Source: Comamonas thiooxydans (lineage in GTDB: Bacteria > Pseudomonadota > Gammaproteobacteria > Burkholderiales > Burkholderiaceae_C). Taken from it: a stretch of 64,000 bases of DNA. Location: the NCBI RefSeq assembly GCF_000964545.1, contig NZ_BBVD01000011.1, forward strand, positions 84,031 to 148,030, given 5' to 3'. Of this stretch, positions 38,139 through 46,295 are shown in pieces. The position numbers and the translations under genes are program-made. Numbering within the stretch: the stretch's first letter is position 1; the number at the start of each line of letters is the position of its first letter. The notes beneath the pieces were generated by a model. It was not told the origin of the DNA. It ran no database searches and was given only the letters and a program-made list of their open reading frames with translations.

Positions 38139-38171
38139 AAAAAGCCCTGCACAGCAATGCAGGGCTTTTTT
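38139..38171. terminator. Bidirectional intrinsic terminator
   Basis: GCCCTGCA (38144-38151) pairs with TGCAGGGC (38158-38165) around CAGCAA, with A5 before and T6 after. It serves both the lipoprotein gene (plus) and the FAD-enzyme gene (minus). Confidence 0.92.
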
Positions 38172-38187
38172 GTCGGCGATGCCAGGA

Positions 38188-39618
38188 TCAGCCGCGCGTC
38201 AGCACCACGCCGGGGTTCATGAGGCCCTGGGGATCCAGCGCATTCTTGATGGCGCGCATCATCTGCAGCGCAACGGGGGACTGGTATTTTTCGAGCTTGT
38301 CCGTCTTGAGTGCGCCCACGCCATGTTCGGCCGAGAACGAGCCGCCGAAGGCGTCCACGGCCTCGTAGACCAGATGGTTGACCAGGGCTTCCTTGTCGCG
38401 CAGAAAGGCCTTGCCGTCCTCGCCCTCGGGTACTTGCACGTTGTAGTGCAGATTGCCGTCGCCCAGATGGCCGAAGTTGACCAGACGCACGCCGGGAATC
38501 TCGCGCTTGAGCACGGCGTCGGCATGCTCGACAAATGCCGGAATGCGCGAGGCTGCGACCGAGATATCGTGCTTGATGTTCAGGCCTTCCTCGGCCTGGG
38601 CCAGAGGAATGCTCTCGCGGATATGCCACAGGTCATGGGCCTGGGTCAGGCTCTCCGCCACCACGGCGTTGACCACGCAGCCGTCCTCAAAGGCCAGCTC
38701 CAGCAAGTGCTCGAAGCGCAGGCGCGCATGCTGCTCGGACTCGCTGTCGCTGTTCTCCAGCAGCACGCAATAAGGGGCTTCGTCGCCCATGTCGGCAAAG
38801 GGCACGCGCAGCTGCGGCATGTGCTTGACGACCAGGCTCAGTGCGAACTGGCCCATGACTTCAAAGCCCGTGAGTCCCGCACCCAGGTGCTGGTGCGCGA
38901 GGCCCAGCAGGCGCACGGCGGCTTCCATGGAGGGCACGGCGGCAAAGGCCGTGAGCTGGGCGGCCGGCTGCGGGAACAGCTTCATGGTGGCGGCGGTGAT
39001 GATGCCCAGCGTGCCTTCGCTGCCGATGAACAGATCGCGCAGGTCATAGCCGGTGTTGTCCTTGCGCAGGCCCTTGAGGCCGTCCCAGATTTCGCCCTGA
39101 GGCGTCACCACTTCCAGGCCCAGGCACAGATCGCGGGTGTTGCCATAGCGCACCACCTGTGTGCCGCCCGCGTTGGTGCCCAGATTGCCGCCGATCGTGC
39201 AACTGCCTTCGGCGGCCAGCGACAGCGGGAACAGCAGGCCTTGCTGATCGGCCAGCTCCTGCAGGTTCTGCAAAATGCAGCCGGCTTCGACGGTGAAGGT
39301 CAGATTGTCCTTGTCGATATGGCGCACGGCGTTCAGGCGCGTCAGGCTGAGCACGACCTGCCGGCCGCTGTCGTCGGGGGTGGAGCCTACGGAAAGCCCG
39401 GTATTGCCGCCCTGGGGCACGATCTGCACGCCGGCTGCGGCGCAGGCCTTGACCACGCCGGCCACTTCGGCCGTGTTGCCGGGGCGTACCACGGCCAGGG
39501 ACTTGCCGTGCACGCGCTTGCGCCAGTCCTGTTCGTAGGCGCTGAGGTCGCCGTCGGTCAGCACATGGGGAGCGCCCACAATCTGGCGCAGGGATTCAAG
39601 CAAAGCGGTGGAAGTCAT
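38188..39618 (-). CDS. FAD-binding oxidoreductase (GlcD/D-2-hydroxyglutarate dehydrogenase family)
   Basis: A 476-aa flavoenzyme with an FAD_binding_4 domain (VVRPGNTAEVAGVVKAC, then IVPQGGNTGLSVGS). The C-terminal FAD-oxidase domain contains the metal/substrate motif NFGHLGDGNLHYNVQ and ends AEHGVGALKTDKLEKY. Likely substrates are D-2-hydroxyacids such as D-lactate or D-2-hydroxyglutarate; the choice is not readable. ATG 39618 is used. A LysR regulator is divergent across 143 bases. Confidence 0.92.
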   Translation of the reverse strand: MTSTALLESLRQIVGAPHVLTDGDLSAYEQDWRKRVHGKSLAVVRPGNTAEVAGVVKACAAAGVQIVPQGGNTGLSVGSTPDDSGRQVVLSLTRLNAVRHIDKDNLTFTVEAGCILQNLQELADQQGLLFPLSLAAEGSCTIGGNLGTNAGGTQVVRYGNTRDLCLGLEVVTPQGEIWDGLKGLRKDNTGYDLRDLFIGSEGTLGIITAATMKLFPQPAAQLTAFAAVPSMEAAVRLLGLAHQHLGAGLTGFEVMGQFALSLVVKHMPQLRVPFADMGDEAPYCVLLENSDSESEQHARLRFEHLLELAFEDGCVVNAVVAESLTQAHDLWHIRESIPLAQAEEGLNIKHDISVAASRIPAFVEHADAVLKREIPGVRLVNFGHLGDGNLHYNVQVPEGEDGKAFLRDKEALVNHLVYEAVDAFGGSFSAEHGVGALKTDKLEKYQSPVALQMMRAIKNALDPQGLMNPGVVLTRG

Positions 39619-39761
39619 GACAAGCAGGCCGCAGCAGGGGCGGCAGAGAGGGAGTACAGACGGAAATCCTAAGCCACGCACGGGGCGGCTGCAGGAAAAC
39701 CATGAAGCTGCAAGCGTAGAGCATGGCAGACTACGGGACAATCGAAATAAATTGCTTGGTT

Positions 39762-40715
39762 ATGCCAGTTTTTCCGAATAATGTCAGCCTGCGCCAATTG
39801 CGTGCCTTTGACGAGGTGGCGCGCCAGGGCGCGTTTGCCCCCGCGGCACGCGAGCTGTGCCTGACGCAGTCGGCCCTGTCCGAATCCATTCGCCAGCTGG
39901 AAGAGGCCCTGGGTCTGCGGCTGTTTGACCGCACCACGCGAACCGTGGGGCTGACGGCTGCCGGCCAGGCCTTTTTGCTCGATGTGCGCCAGGCCTTCGA
40001 GACCCTGGAGCAGGGCTTTCAGAACCTGGGCGATCTGGCCGCACTGCGCCGCGGCAAGGTGCGTATTGCTGCCGCTCCGTCGGTGCTGGCGGTGCTGCTG
40101 CTGCCGGTGCTGCCGGCCTTGCGCACCCGTCATCCGGGCATCGAGGTAGACCTGATCGAGGACAGCGCAGAGGGCATCGCCCAGCGTGTGCAGGCCGGCA
40201 GTGTGGATTTCGGCGTGGGAGCGGCACACCCGGCCGGCGGCGATTTGCTGACCCAGCCGCTGATCAGCGATGCCATGGGACTGGTGGCCAGGCTCGATGA
40301 ACCTCTGCTGCAGGCGGGGCGGCTGACGGCGGCCGATCTGGCCCGGTTGCCCCATCTGGCTTTTGTGGGCCTGACCACCGATACCGCCATCAGCCAGCTG
40401 CTGGCTTCGGCCCCGGGCATGCCGCAGAACCTGCTGCAGACACCGCTGCGCCTGTCCAATCCGCAATTGCTGTTCGAGGCCGTGAGTCTGGGCCTGGGCG
40501 TCAGCATCGTTCCGGCGCTGACGGCGCGCCACCCTTCGCTGGGTCTGCAGGGCGATCTGGGCTTTCGCCTGCTGGACGAGCCGCGCATTCTGCGCCGCAC
40601 GCTGCTGATTCAGCGCCCGCGCCGTGCGCTGTCGCCGGCCGCGCAGCTGCTGTTCGATGCGCTGGCGGCGCAGGTACGGACGCTGGCGCAGTTCGAAGGC
40701 ATCATGCCTGATTGA
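39762..40715 (+). CDS. LysR-family transcriptional regulator (divergent from the FAD enzyme)
   Basis: The 317-aa protein has a HTH around residues 8-65 (FAPAARELCLTQSALSESIR). An effector domain follows with VRIAAAPSVLAVLLLPVLPAL. ATG 39762 puts the HTH near the N-terminus as usual; ATG 39723 is possible. The divergent layout predicts control of the neighbouring dehydrogenase. Its 3' end overlaps the DUF2069 gene tail-to-tail by 14 bases. Confidence 0.9.
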   Translation: MPVFPNNVSLRQLRAFDEVARQGAFAPAARELCLTQSALSESIRQLEEALGLRLFDRTTRTVGLTAAGQAFLLDVRQAFETLEQGFQNLGDLAALRRGKVRIAAAPSVLAVLLLPVLPALRTRHPGIEVDLIEDSAEGIAQRVQAGSVDFGVGAAHPAGGDLLTQPLISDAMGLVARLDEPLLQAGRLTAADLARLPHLAFVGLTTDTAISQLLASAPGMPQNLLQTPLRLSNPQLLFEAVSLGLGVSIVPALTARHPSLGLQGDLGFRLLDEPRILRRTLLIQRPRRALSPAAQLLFDALAAQVRTLAQFEGIMPD

Positions 40716-41133
40716 GCCGGGCCGCCTTGACGGCACGCTGGCGCAGGCGCACATGTGCTGCGCAGGCGATGAAGAGCAGCACGCACAGCGCCACCTCTGC
40801 CAGCGCCAGCCAGCGGCTGGGCGCGGCATCGCTCCAGGCCCGCACCACGCCTTCGGTGAAGTAGAGCCACACCAGCAGACTGAGCCAGCGATAGGTGTAC
40901 ATGCGGCGCTTGAGCAGGCCGATCACGGCGAACGCCAGCGGCAGGGCCTTGAGAAACAGCCAGGTGCCGCCCTCGCGCAGCGGTGCCAGCCACAACTCCC
41001 AGGCCACGCACAGCAGCATCAGTGCCAGCAGGCTGCCCACGGCCAGCCAGCGCGTGGCGGCCACATCGGAGCCGGGCTGCTGGATTGGTGAAGAAGTGTT
41101 TTCGGCGGCTTGGGGCGAGAGGGCGTCGGTCAT
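40702..41133 (-). CDS. DUF2069 membrane protein
   Basis: A 143-aa protein with about four hydrophobic segments (LAVGSLLALMLLCVAWELW, ALPLAFAVIGLL, WLSLLVWLYFTEGVV, LAEVALCVLLFIACA). The MYTYRWLSLLVWLYFTEG segment matches my memory of DUF2069. No function is known. The start is placed at ATG 41133. It is divergent from the yihY-type gene at 41253. Confidence 0.85.
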   Translation of the reverse strand: MTDALSPQAAENTSSPIQQPGSDVAATRWLAVGSLLALMLLCVAWELWLAPLREGGTWLFLKALPLAFAVIGLLKRRMYTYRWLSLLVWLYFTEGVVRAWSDAAPSRWLALAEVALCVLLFIACAAHVRLRQRAVKAARLNQA

Positions 41134-41252
41134 AGCAGTGGCATCATATCGGTCATGCCAGCTCTGTTTGAATCCGGTCGTTTTGTTTTGCGTTCTGCGC
41201 TTGATGTTGCGCAGCACCCGTCCTCCTTTTGCGTTCGTGAAGGAGTGCCGTC

Positions 41253-43043
41253 ATGAAGAAAAACGAGCGTGCCGGCTTTTGGGCTGCGTTGGAAGGCAAG
41301 GCGCAGCAAGCCAGGCCGGTGACGGAAGATCGGGACCGTGTGGTATCGCCGGCGTCGACAGCCGCAACTGCTGCCGCGAACGTTGCCGCCGAGCCCAGAC
41401 AGGTAGAGCAGCGCCAGGAACCCAGCCTCGATGGTCCGGGCCTACCGCTGGAGCCAGTGTTCGAACCCTTGCCCGATCTTGGCAACGATCTGGCTCGGCA
41501 CGAACCCGTGCCAGCTCCTGCCGCGACGCCTGCGGCGGCATTCAGCACGGCAGCTCAGGGCTGGACCAGCTATTCCACGCCGAATACGACGCCAGCTCAG
41601 GAACAGAAAGCGGTGCATGCTTGCGTTTCAGGAGTGACCGACAGTCCTGACGACAGCTCGCAGCGCGTTGCCGAGAGCCCGCGCAGCAGCAGACTCGACA
41701 AGGCCAGGGCGCTGGCGGCTAGCTGCAAGGATCTGGCCGGGCGTATCCCCAAGCCCCAGATGCCCAGCCAGCAGGAGCTCAGGACTGAGCTGCGCCGCAG
41801 AAGCCGCCGTGCGCAGCAGCGCCTGCGTACCTTCCCCTGGCACAACACGGCCCAGGTGCTGCTGGCGCGCTTCAAGGAAGACCGCCTGGGCGTGACGGCC
41901 AGCAGTCTTACTTTCACATCGCTGCTGGCGCTGGTGCCATTTTTTACCGTGGCGCTGGCCTTGTTCACGGCCTTCCCGATCTTTGGCAAGGCGCAGAAGG
42001 TGCTGGAGCGCTGGCTGATGGACAGCCTTATTCCCGAGACCATTGCGCGCCAGGTGCTGGGCTATCTCACGCAGTTTGCCTCCAAGGCCAGCCAGCTGGG
42101 CCTGGTCGGCTTTTCCATACTGATGGTCACGGCGATTGCGCTGATCCTGACCATAGACCGTACGCTCAACAACATCTGGCGCGTGCGCCAGCTCAGGCCG
42201 CTGGGCCAGCGCGTGTTGATCTACTGGGCCGCCATCACGCTGGGGCCGCTGCTGCTGGGTCTGAGCCTGGTGCTGTCGTCCTATGTGATGTCGGCCTCCA
42301 AGGGCATGGTCAATGCGCTGCCCGGCAGCCTGCGCTTTGTCTTTGATTCCATAGAGTTCGTGGTGCTGGCCGCTGGCATGGCCGGGCTCTACCACTATGT
42401 GCCCAACACGCCGGTGCGCTGGCGCCATGCCTTGGTGGGGGGCGTGTTTGTGGCCGTGTTCATGGAAGTGGCCAAGAAGGTGCTGGGCCTGTATCTGTCG
42501 TCCGTGCCGACCTACTCGGTGATCTACGGCGCGTTTGCCACGCTGCCCATCTTGCTGATCTGGATGTATGTGGCCTGGAGCATTGTGCTGCTGGGGGCTC
42601 TGGTCACGGCCTATCTGCCCACGGTGCTTGCCGGGGTGGAACGGCTGACAGGACATCGGGGCTGGCAGTTCGAGCTGGCCGTCGAGGTGCTGCAATGCCT
42701 GGCCAAGGAGCGCGAGCTGCCGCACAAGGGCCTGTATGTGCACCAGCTTTCGCGGCGCCTGCGCGTGGAAGCCTCCCAGATTCAACCCGTGCTGCAGGCG
42801 CTGGCCAAGCTGGACTGGGTCGGGGCCGTGCAGCCGCCCGATGCCTATGTGTCGCTTGAGAGCACCGAGCCGCGCTATGTGCTGCTGGTCGATCCGCATG
42901 CCACGCGGGTCGAGCCCCTGGTGCAGAGCCTGTTGCTCGAACCCTCAGAGGCCGTGCGGCCGCTGTGGCAGCGTGCCCAGCTCGATTCCATGACCGTGGC
43001 CGAACTGATTGCCGCGCCTGGAGGAAATATTCATAGAGTTTGA
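41253..43043 (+). CDS. YihY/UPF0761 family membrane protein with long N-terminal extension
   Basis: Multi-pass inner-membrane protein of the YihY (virulence factor BrkB) family. Core motifs start near residue 193: FKEDRLGVTASSLTFTSLLA, then IDRTLNNIWRVR, then GAFATLPILLIWMYVAW. A C-terminal winged-helix-like region follows the membrane core. Before the core lie about 190 residues rich in Ala, Pro, Gln and Ser that are probably disordered and cytoplasmic. AAGGAG stands 8 nt before ATG 41253, which supports the long form. Total length is 596 aa, well above the ~420 usual in the family. Confidence 0.88.
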   Translation: MKKNERAGFWAALEGKAQQARPVTEDRDRVVSPASTAATAAANVAAEPRQVEQRQEPSLDGPGLPLEPVFEPLPDLGNDLARHEPVPAPAATPAAAFSTAAQGWTSYSTPNTTPAQEQKAVHACVSGVTDSPDDSSQRVAESPRSSRLDKARALAASCKDLAGRIPKPQMPSQQELRTELRRRSRRAQQRLRTFPWHNTAQVLLARFKEDRLGVTASSLTFTSLLALVPFFTVALALFTAFPIFGKAQKVLERWLMDSLIPETIARQVLGYLTQFASKASQLGLVGFSILMVTAIALILTIDRTLNNIWRVRQLRPLGQRVLIYWAAITLGPLLLGLSLVLSSYVMSASKGMVNALPGSLRFVFDSIEFVVLAAGMAGLYHYVPNTPVRWRHALVGGVFVAVFMEVAKKVLGLYLSSVPTYSVIYGAFATLPILLIWMYVAWSIVLLGALVTAYLPTVLAGVERLTGHRGWQFELAVEVLQCLAKERELPHKGLYVHQLSRRLRVEASQIQPVLQALAKLDWVGAVQPPDAYVSLESTEPRYVLLVDPHATRVEPLVQSLLLEPSEAVRPLWQRAQLDSMTVAELIAAPGGNIHRV

Positions 43044-43069
43044 TGGCTGTGGCGGATATCTATGAATAT
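43027..43069. repeat. Inverted repeat across the yihY stop codon
   Basis: ATATTCATAGA (43027-43037) and TCTATGAATAT (43059-43069) are perfect 11-base arms around a 21-base loop. The loop holds the stop codon and TTGATGGCTGTGGCG, which resembles the repeat family copy near hisS. No T tract follows the right arm. Confidence 0.6.
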
Positions 43070-43145
43070 CTGCGCTCAAGATCGGGCCGCCGATTCGCTG
43101 CCTGCAAAGCAGGCCAGCGGGCGCGCTTCAGAGGGGGGAGTGGCA

Positions 43146-43502
43146 CTACATCTTGATGCGGCCCAGCAAGATGTCGCGCCACATCATCCAGTCGCCGAGA
43201 AAGCTGTAGAGCGGACGCTTGAAGCTGGCGGGCTTGTTTTTCTCAAAGCCGAAATGCCCCACCCAGGCAAAGGCATAGCCGCAGATCAGGCCTGCGAGCA
43301 AATACCACCAGTCGCCCGTCAAAAACAGCGCCAGCAGGAACACCAGCGACAGGCTGGTGCCGATGAAGTGCAGCCGTCTGCAGGTGGCGTTGCTGTGCTC
43401 GCCCAGGTAGAAGGGGTAGAACTCGGCAAAGCTCTTGAACTGGCGCGGGTCCACGCTGGCTTTGACAGCGTCGTCCGGTTCTGAGGTCGTGGTCTGTGAC
43501 AT
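43146..43502 (-). CDS. DUF962/Mpo1-like membrane protein
   Basis: A 118-aa protein with two membrane segments. It has the conserved FYPFYLGEHSNATCRRLHFIG and FAWVGHFGFEKNKPASFKRP motifs of the DUF962 family. The yeast relative Mpo1 is a dioxygenase in 2-hydroxy fatty acid oxidation, with His residues as here. Activity in bacteria is not established, so this is a family-level assignment. Confidence 0.9.
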   Translation of the reverse strand: MSQTTTSEPDDAVKASVDPRQFKSFAEFYPFYLGEHSNATCRRLHFIGTSLSLVFLLALFLTGDWWYLLAGLICGYAFAWVGHFGFEKNKPASFKRPLYSFLGDWMMWRDILLGRIKM

Positions 43503-43754
43503 GGCGAACCCCGGTGAAGTTGATGCTGTTTTTATACTGCCGACAGCATGGTCAGGCCAGCGGGTTAGCGAGTGCTGGCAATTTGCTGCCGGAGGTCTTC
43601 GTCACCTGAACGACAGGCTATATACGGTAAGACTGCGCAAAATCGGCCAGATTCGTCATCTTTGCGGCCACTCCAGCTTCTGGCTAGGCTGCCATGAGCG
43701 TTCTCTTGCTAAGGTGACCGTGCACCTCATCGCCATTCAACTCAGACCCTGCCC

Positions 43755-44567
43755 ATGTTTGACGACACCATGCCGCCCGTTGTGATCAGCTCCAGTGAAA
43801 CCCGTGTTCAGGCGCCCGACGGGCAGCTCCATGTCAAACGCTGGCAAGCGCAGGGCGGGGCGGCCAAGGCGCCGCTGGTGCTGATGCACGACTCTCTGGG
43901 CAGCGTGGATCTGTGGCGCGAATTTCCCGCGCAGCTGGCCGCGGCCACCGGGCGTGAAGTCATTGCCTATGACCGCCTGGGCTTCGGTCATTCGGACCCC
44001 AATCCGCATCGGCTTCAACCCAGTTTTGTGGAAAGCGAGGTCGAGGCCGGCTTCACGCCGCTTCATCAGGCGCTGGGCCTGGGCGATTTCGTGATGCTGG
44101 GACACAGCGTGGGCGGCGGCATGGCGGCCATGGTGGCAGCTGCGTATGGACGGCAATGCCAGGCGTTGATTACCGAATCGGCCCAGAGCTTTGTCGAAGA
44201 CCGCACCTTGCAGGGCATCAGGGCGGCGCGCGACAACTTTGCCCAGCCCGGCCAACTGGAGCGGCTTGCCCGCTACCATGGCGACAAGGCGGCCTGGGTG
44301 CTGTCAGCCTGGGTGGACACCTGGCTGAGCCCACCTTTCGCGCATTACCGGCTGGATGCGGCCTTGAAAAAGGTGCATTGCCCGGTGCTGGCGATCCACG
44401 GCGAGCTTGATGAATTCGGCTCCCTCGTGCATCCGGAGAACATCTGCACCTGGGCGCAGGGCCCTTGCGAAGCGGAAATCATTGCCGGCGGCGGCCATGT
44501 GCCGCACCGCGAGCTGCCTGATCGCATCAGCAGCCGCATCGCCGGTTTTCTGTCAAGAATCGCCTGA
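43755..44567 (+). CDS. Alpha/beta-hydrolase fold protein
   Basis: A 270-aa protein with oxyanion-region HDSLGSVDLW, nucleophile elbow GHSVGGG, and a late His in GGGHVPHRELPD. The Asp of the triad is likely in HGELDEFG. Substrate is unknown. It converges on the PoNi-like gene and overlaps it by 15 bases tail-to-tail. The 252 bases before it hold an ATGCTGT/ACAGCAT inverted repeat but no gene. Confidence 0.9.
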   Translation: MFDDTMPPVVISSSETRVQAPDGQLHVKRWQAQGGAAKAPLVLMHDSLGSVDLWREFPAQLAAATGREVIAYDRLGFGHSDPNPHRLQPSFVESEVEAGFTPLHQALGLGDFVMLGHSVGGGMAAMVAAAYGRQCQALITESAQSFVEDRTLQGIRAARDNFAQPGQLERLARYHGDKAAWVLSAWVDTWLSPPFAHYRLDAALKKVHCPVLAIHGELDEFGSLVHPENICTWAQGPCEAEIIAGGGHVPHRELPDRISSRIAGFLSRIA

Positions 44568-45440
44568 CTCTGTTTGAGCCAGGCGCCCGCGGGCGTAGTC
44601 GACCAGATCGGCCGGGTAGTGCGGGCTGCTGCGCAAAGCGCTGTCATCCCAGCCATAGAGCACGGCCAAGGCGGCCACCTCCAGTGCCCAGTAGCCCGTG
44701 CCCAGCCACGGACTGCCTTTCTTCTGCTGCTTGGGCGAGAGCTTGAGAAACTCCTGGTACTGGGTTTGCAGGTAGGGCAGCAGCGGGTCAGGCAGGGCTT
44801 CGAGCTGTTCAAAAAAAGGCTTCATGGCGCCGTAAGGGCGTTTGTGGAAAAGCTCCTCGCTGACCTGCTGCAACTGCAGACCGCCTGCGCACAGATAATC
44901 CAGCAGCTGGTCCGTATCGAAGGCCAGCACATGCTCATCAATCGCCGGTACGTCATCCTGTGCATCCAGCAGTGTGGCCAGCGACAGCAGGGTCACGGCA
45001 ACAGCGTAGTCGTCAGCGCGTGTGTTGATGGGCGCACCTACGCCATAGTCCTCGCCAGTCTCCTGCGCCATGCTGGCGCGCGCATGCTCGGCCACCGAGG
45101 CGGCATCAATCCACAGCGCGGTCACTTCCTGGTAGATGGGGCGCAGCACATCGCCGTTCAGGCCCAGATCGATACCATAGATCAGCAGCCAGCGCGCCTG
45201 CTCGCCCGCTTCCTTCCATTTCCAGTAGTTCTCCAGCGCGGCATGTGCCTGGAAATCCTGGTGAGCTTTATAGCTATCGCTGTTGGCAAAGCGCTTGAGC
45301 GCGCTCAGTGCTTCCTTCCAGTCGGCTTTTTTATCGCTCAGATTGAGATTGCGCCGGGGCTGCAAACCGGTCAGTGAAATCTTGGCCCATTCGGCGCAGG
45401 CGGCAGCCAGTTGGCCGTGGTGCTGGAAGGTTTGGCTCAT
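44553..45440 (-). CDS. PoNi-like immunity protein (DUF1910/DUF1911)
   Basis: A 295-aa protein. The N-terminal half (KADWKEALSALKRFANSD..., ALENYWKWKEAGEQARW) fits DUF1910. The C-terminal half contains GTGYWALEVAALAVLYGWDD and PADLVDYARGRLAQ, the pattern of DUF1911. Proteins of this pair protect against PoNe-type DNase toxins delivered by type VI or other secretion systems. No PoNe toxin gene is seen in the window. It follows an alpha/beta hydrolase gene by 17 bases and ends a four-gene minus-strand run. Confidence 0.85.
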   Translation of the reverse strand: MSQTFQHHGQLAAACAEWAKISLTGLQPRRNLNLSDKKADWKEALSALKRFANSDSYKAHQDFQAHAALENYWKWKEAGEQARWLLIYGIDLGLNGDVLRPIYQEVTALWIDAASVAEHARASMAQETGEDYGVGAPINTRADDYAVAVTLLSLATLLDAQDDVPAIDEHVLAFDTDQLLDYLCAGGLQLQQVSEELFHKRPYGAMKPFFEQLEALPDPLLPYLQTQYQEFLKLSPKQQKKGSPWLGTGYWALEVAALAVLYGWDDSALRSSPHYPADLVDYARGRLAQTESGDS

Positions 45441-45457
45441 GGCCCAAGCTTAATGGC

Positions 45458-46267
45458 TCATGCAGCCAGAAAATCCCGAATCGCAAACAGCGTCGCGTCG
45501 GGCGACTCCGTCATCTGGTTGTGGCCGTTGGGAATGATCTGCACGCTCACCGTTTTGCCCGCGCCTTTGGCGGCTTCTATCAAGCCTTTTGCAGCCTTGG
45601 GTGGTGTCATCTGGTCTTGCTCGCCCAGCAAAAACAGAAGCGGGCAGCTGACCTGCGTCATGGCCGCTTCGCCGCCCGCATAGCTGTCACAGGCCTTGAA
45701 GCCTGCATGCAGCAGATTCGTGTGAGCATTGCTGGCCAGCACGCGGCGGCCCAGGGCCACGCCGGCGCCAAACACCCAGCTGCCTGCGCCATTGGGCGGT
45801 GCCAGCGTGGCGCGCGAGAAGGTGTTGACCATCTGGATGGCTTTCTCGGGCGTATTCAGGGCCGACTCCAGCAGCGCGGGCGAGACCTTCATGGGAAAGG
45901 CCGTGCCCACCAGCAGCAGATGGCTGATGCGGTTATTTAGCCTGGCCGCGGTCTCCATGGCAATCAGGCTGCCCCAGCTATGGCCGATCAGCGCAGCTTG
46001 CTGCAGGTTTGCCGCATCCATCAGCGCGCCTATGAAGCCTGCAGCCTCCTCGACGGATTCCGGTGCTTGGCCGCCGCTTTTGCAATGGCCAGGCAAATCG
46101 ATGGCCAGCACGTTCCAGCCGTGATTGGCCATATAGCGGCTTTGCAGAGCCCAGACGCTGTGATCGCAGAGCACGCCGTGGATGAAAATGGCCGTGGGCT
46201 TGGCCGCGTCGAAAGCCTTGCCGCCGGTGTAGGCGTAGATGTCTGCGCCTTGCACATTGATTTGCAT
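45458..46267 (-). CDS. Alpha/beta-hydrolase fold protein within the immunity run
   Basis: A 269-aa protein with IFIHGVLCDHSVW, DLPGHCKSGG, nucleophile elbow GHSWGSL and a C-terminal NGHNQMTESP His. It starts at ATG 46267, preceded by GGAG. Gaps of 28 and 17 bases to its neighbours suggest one transcript. Substrate is not predictable. Confidence 0.9.
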   Translation of the reverse strand: MQINVQGADIYAYTGGKAFDAAKPTAIFIHGVLCDHSVWALQSRYMANHGWNVLAIDLPGHCKSGGQAPESVEEAAGFIGALMDAANLQQAALIGHSWGSLIAMETAARLNNRISHLLLVGTAFPMKVSPALLESALNTPEKAIQMVNTFSRATLAPPNGAGSWVFGAGVALGRRVLASNAHTNLLHAGFKACDSYAGGEAAMTQVSCPLLFLLGEQDQMTPPKAAKGLIEAAKGAGKTVSVQIIPNGHNQMTESPDATLFAIRDFLAA

Positions 46268-46295
46268 GTTTGTCTCCGGTTCTGTTCTTTGTGAT

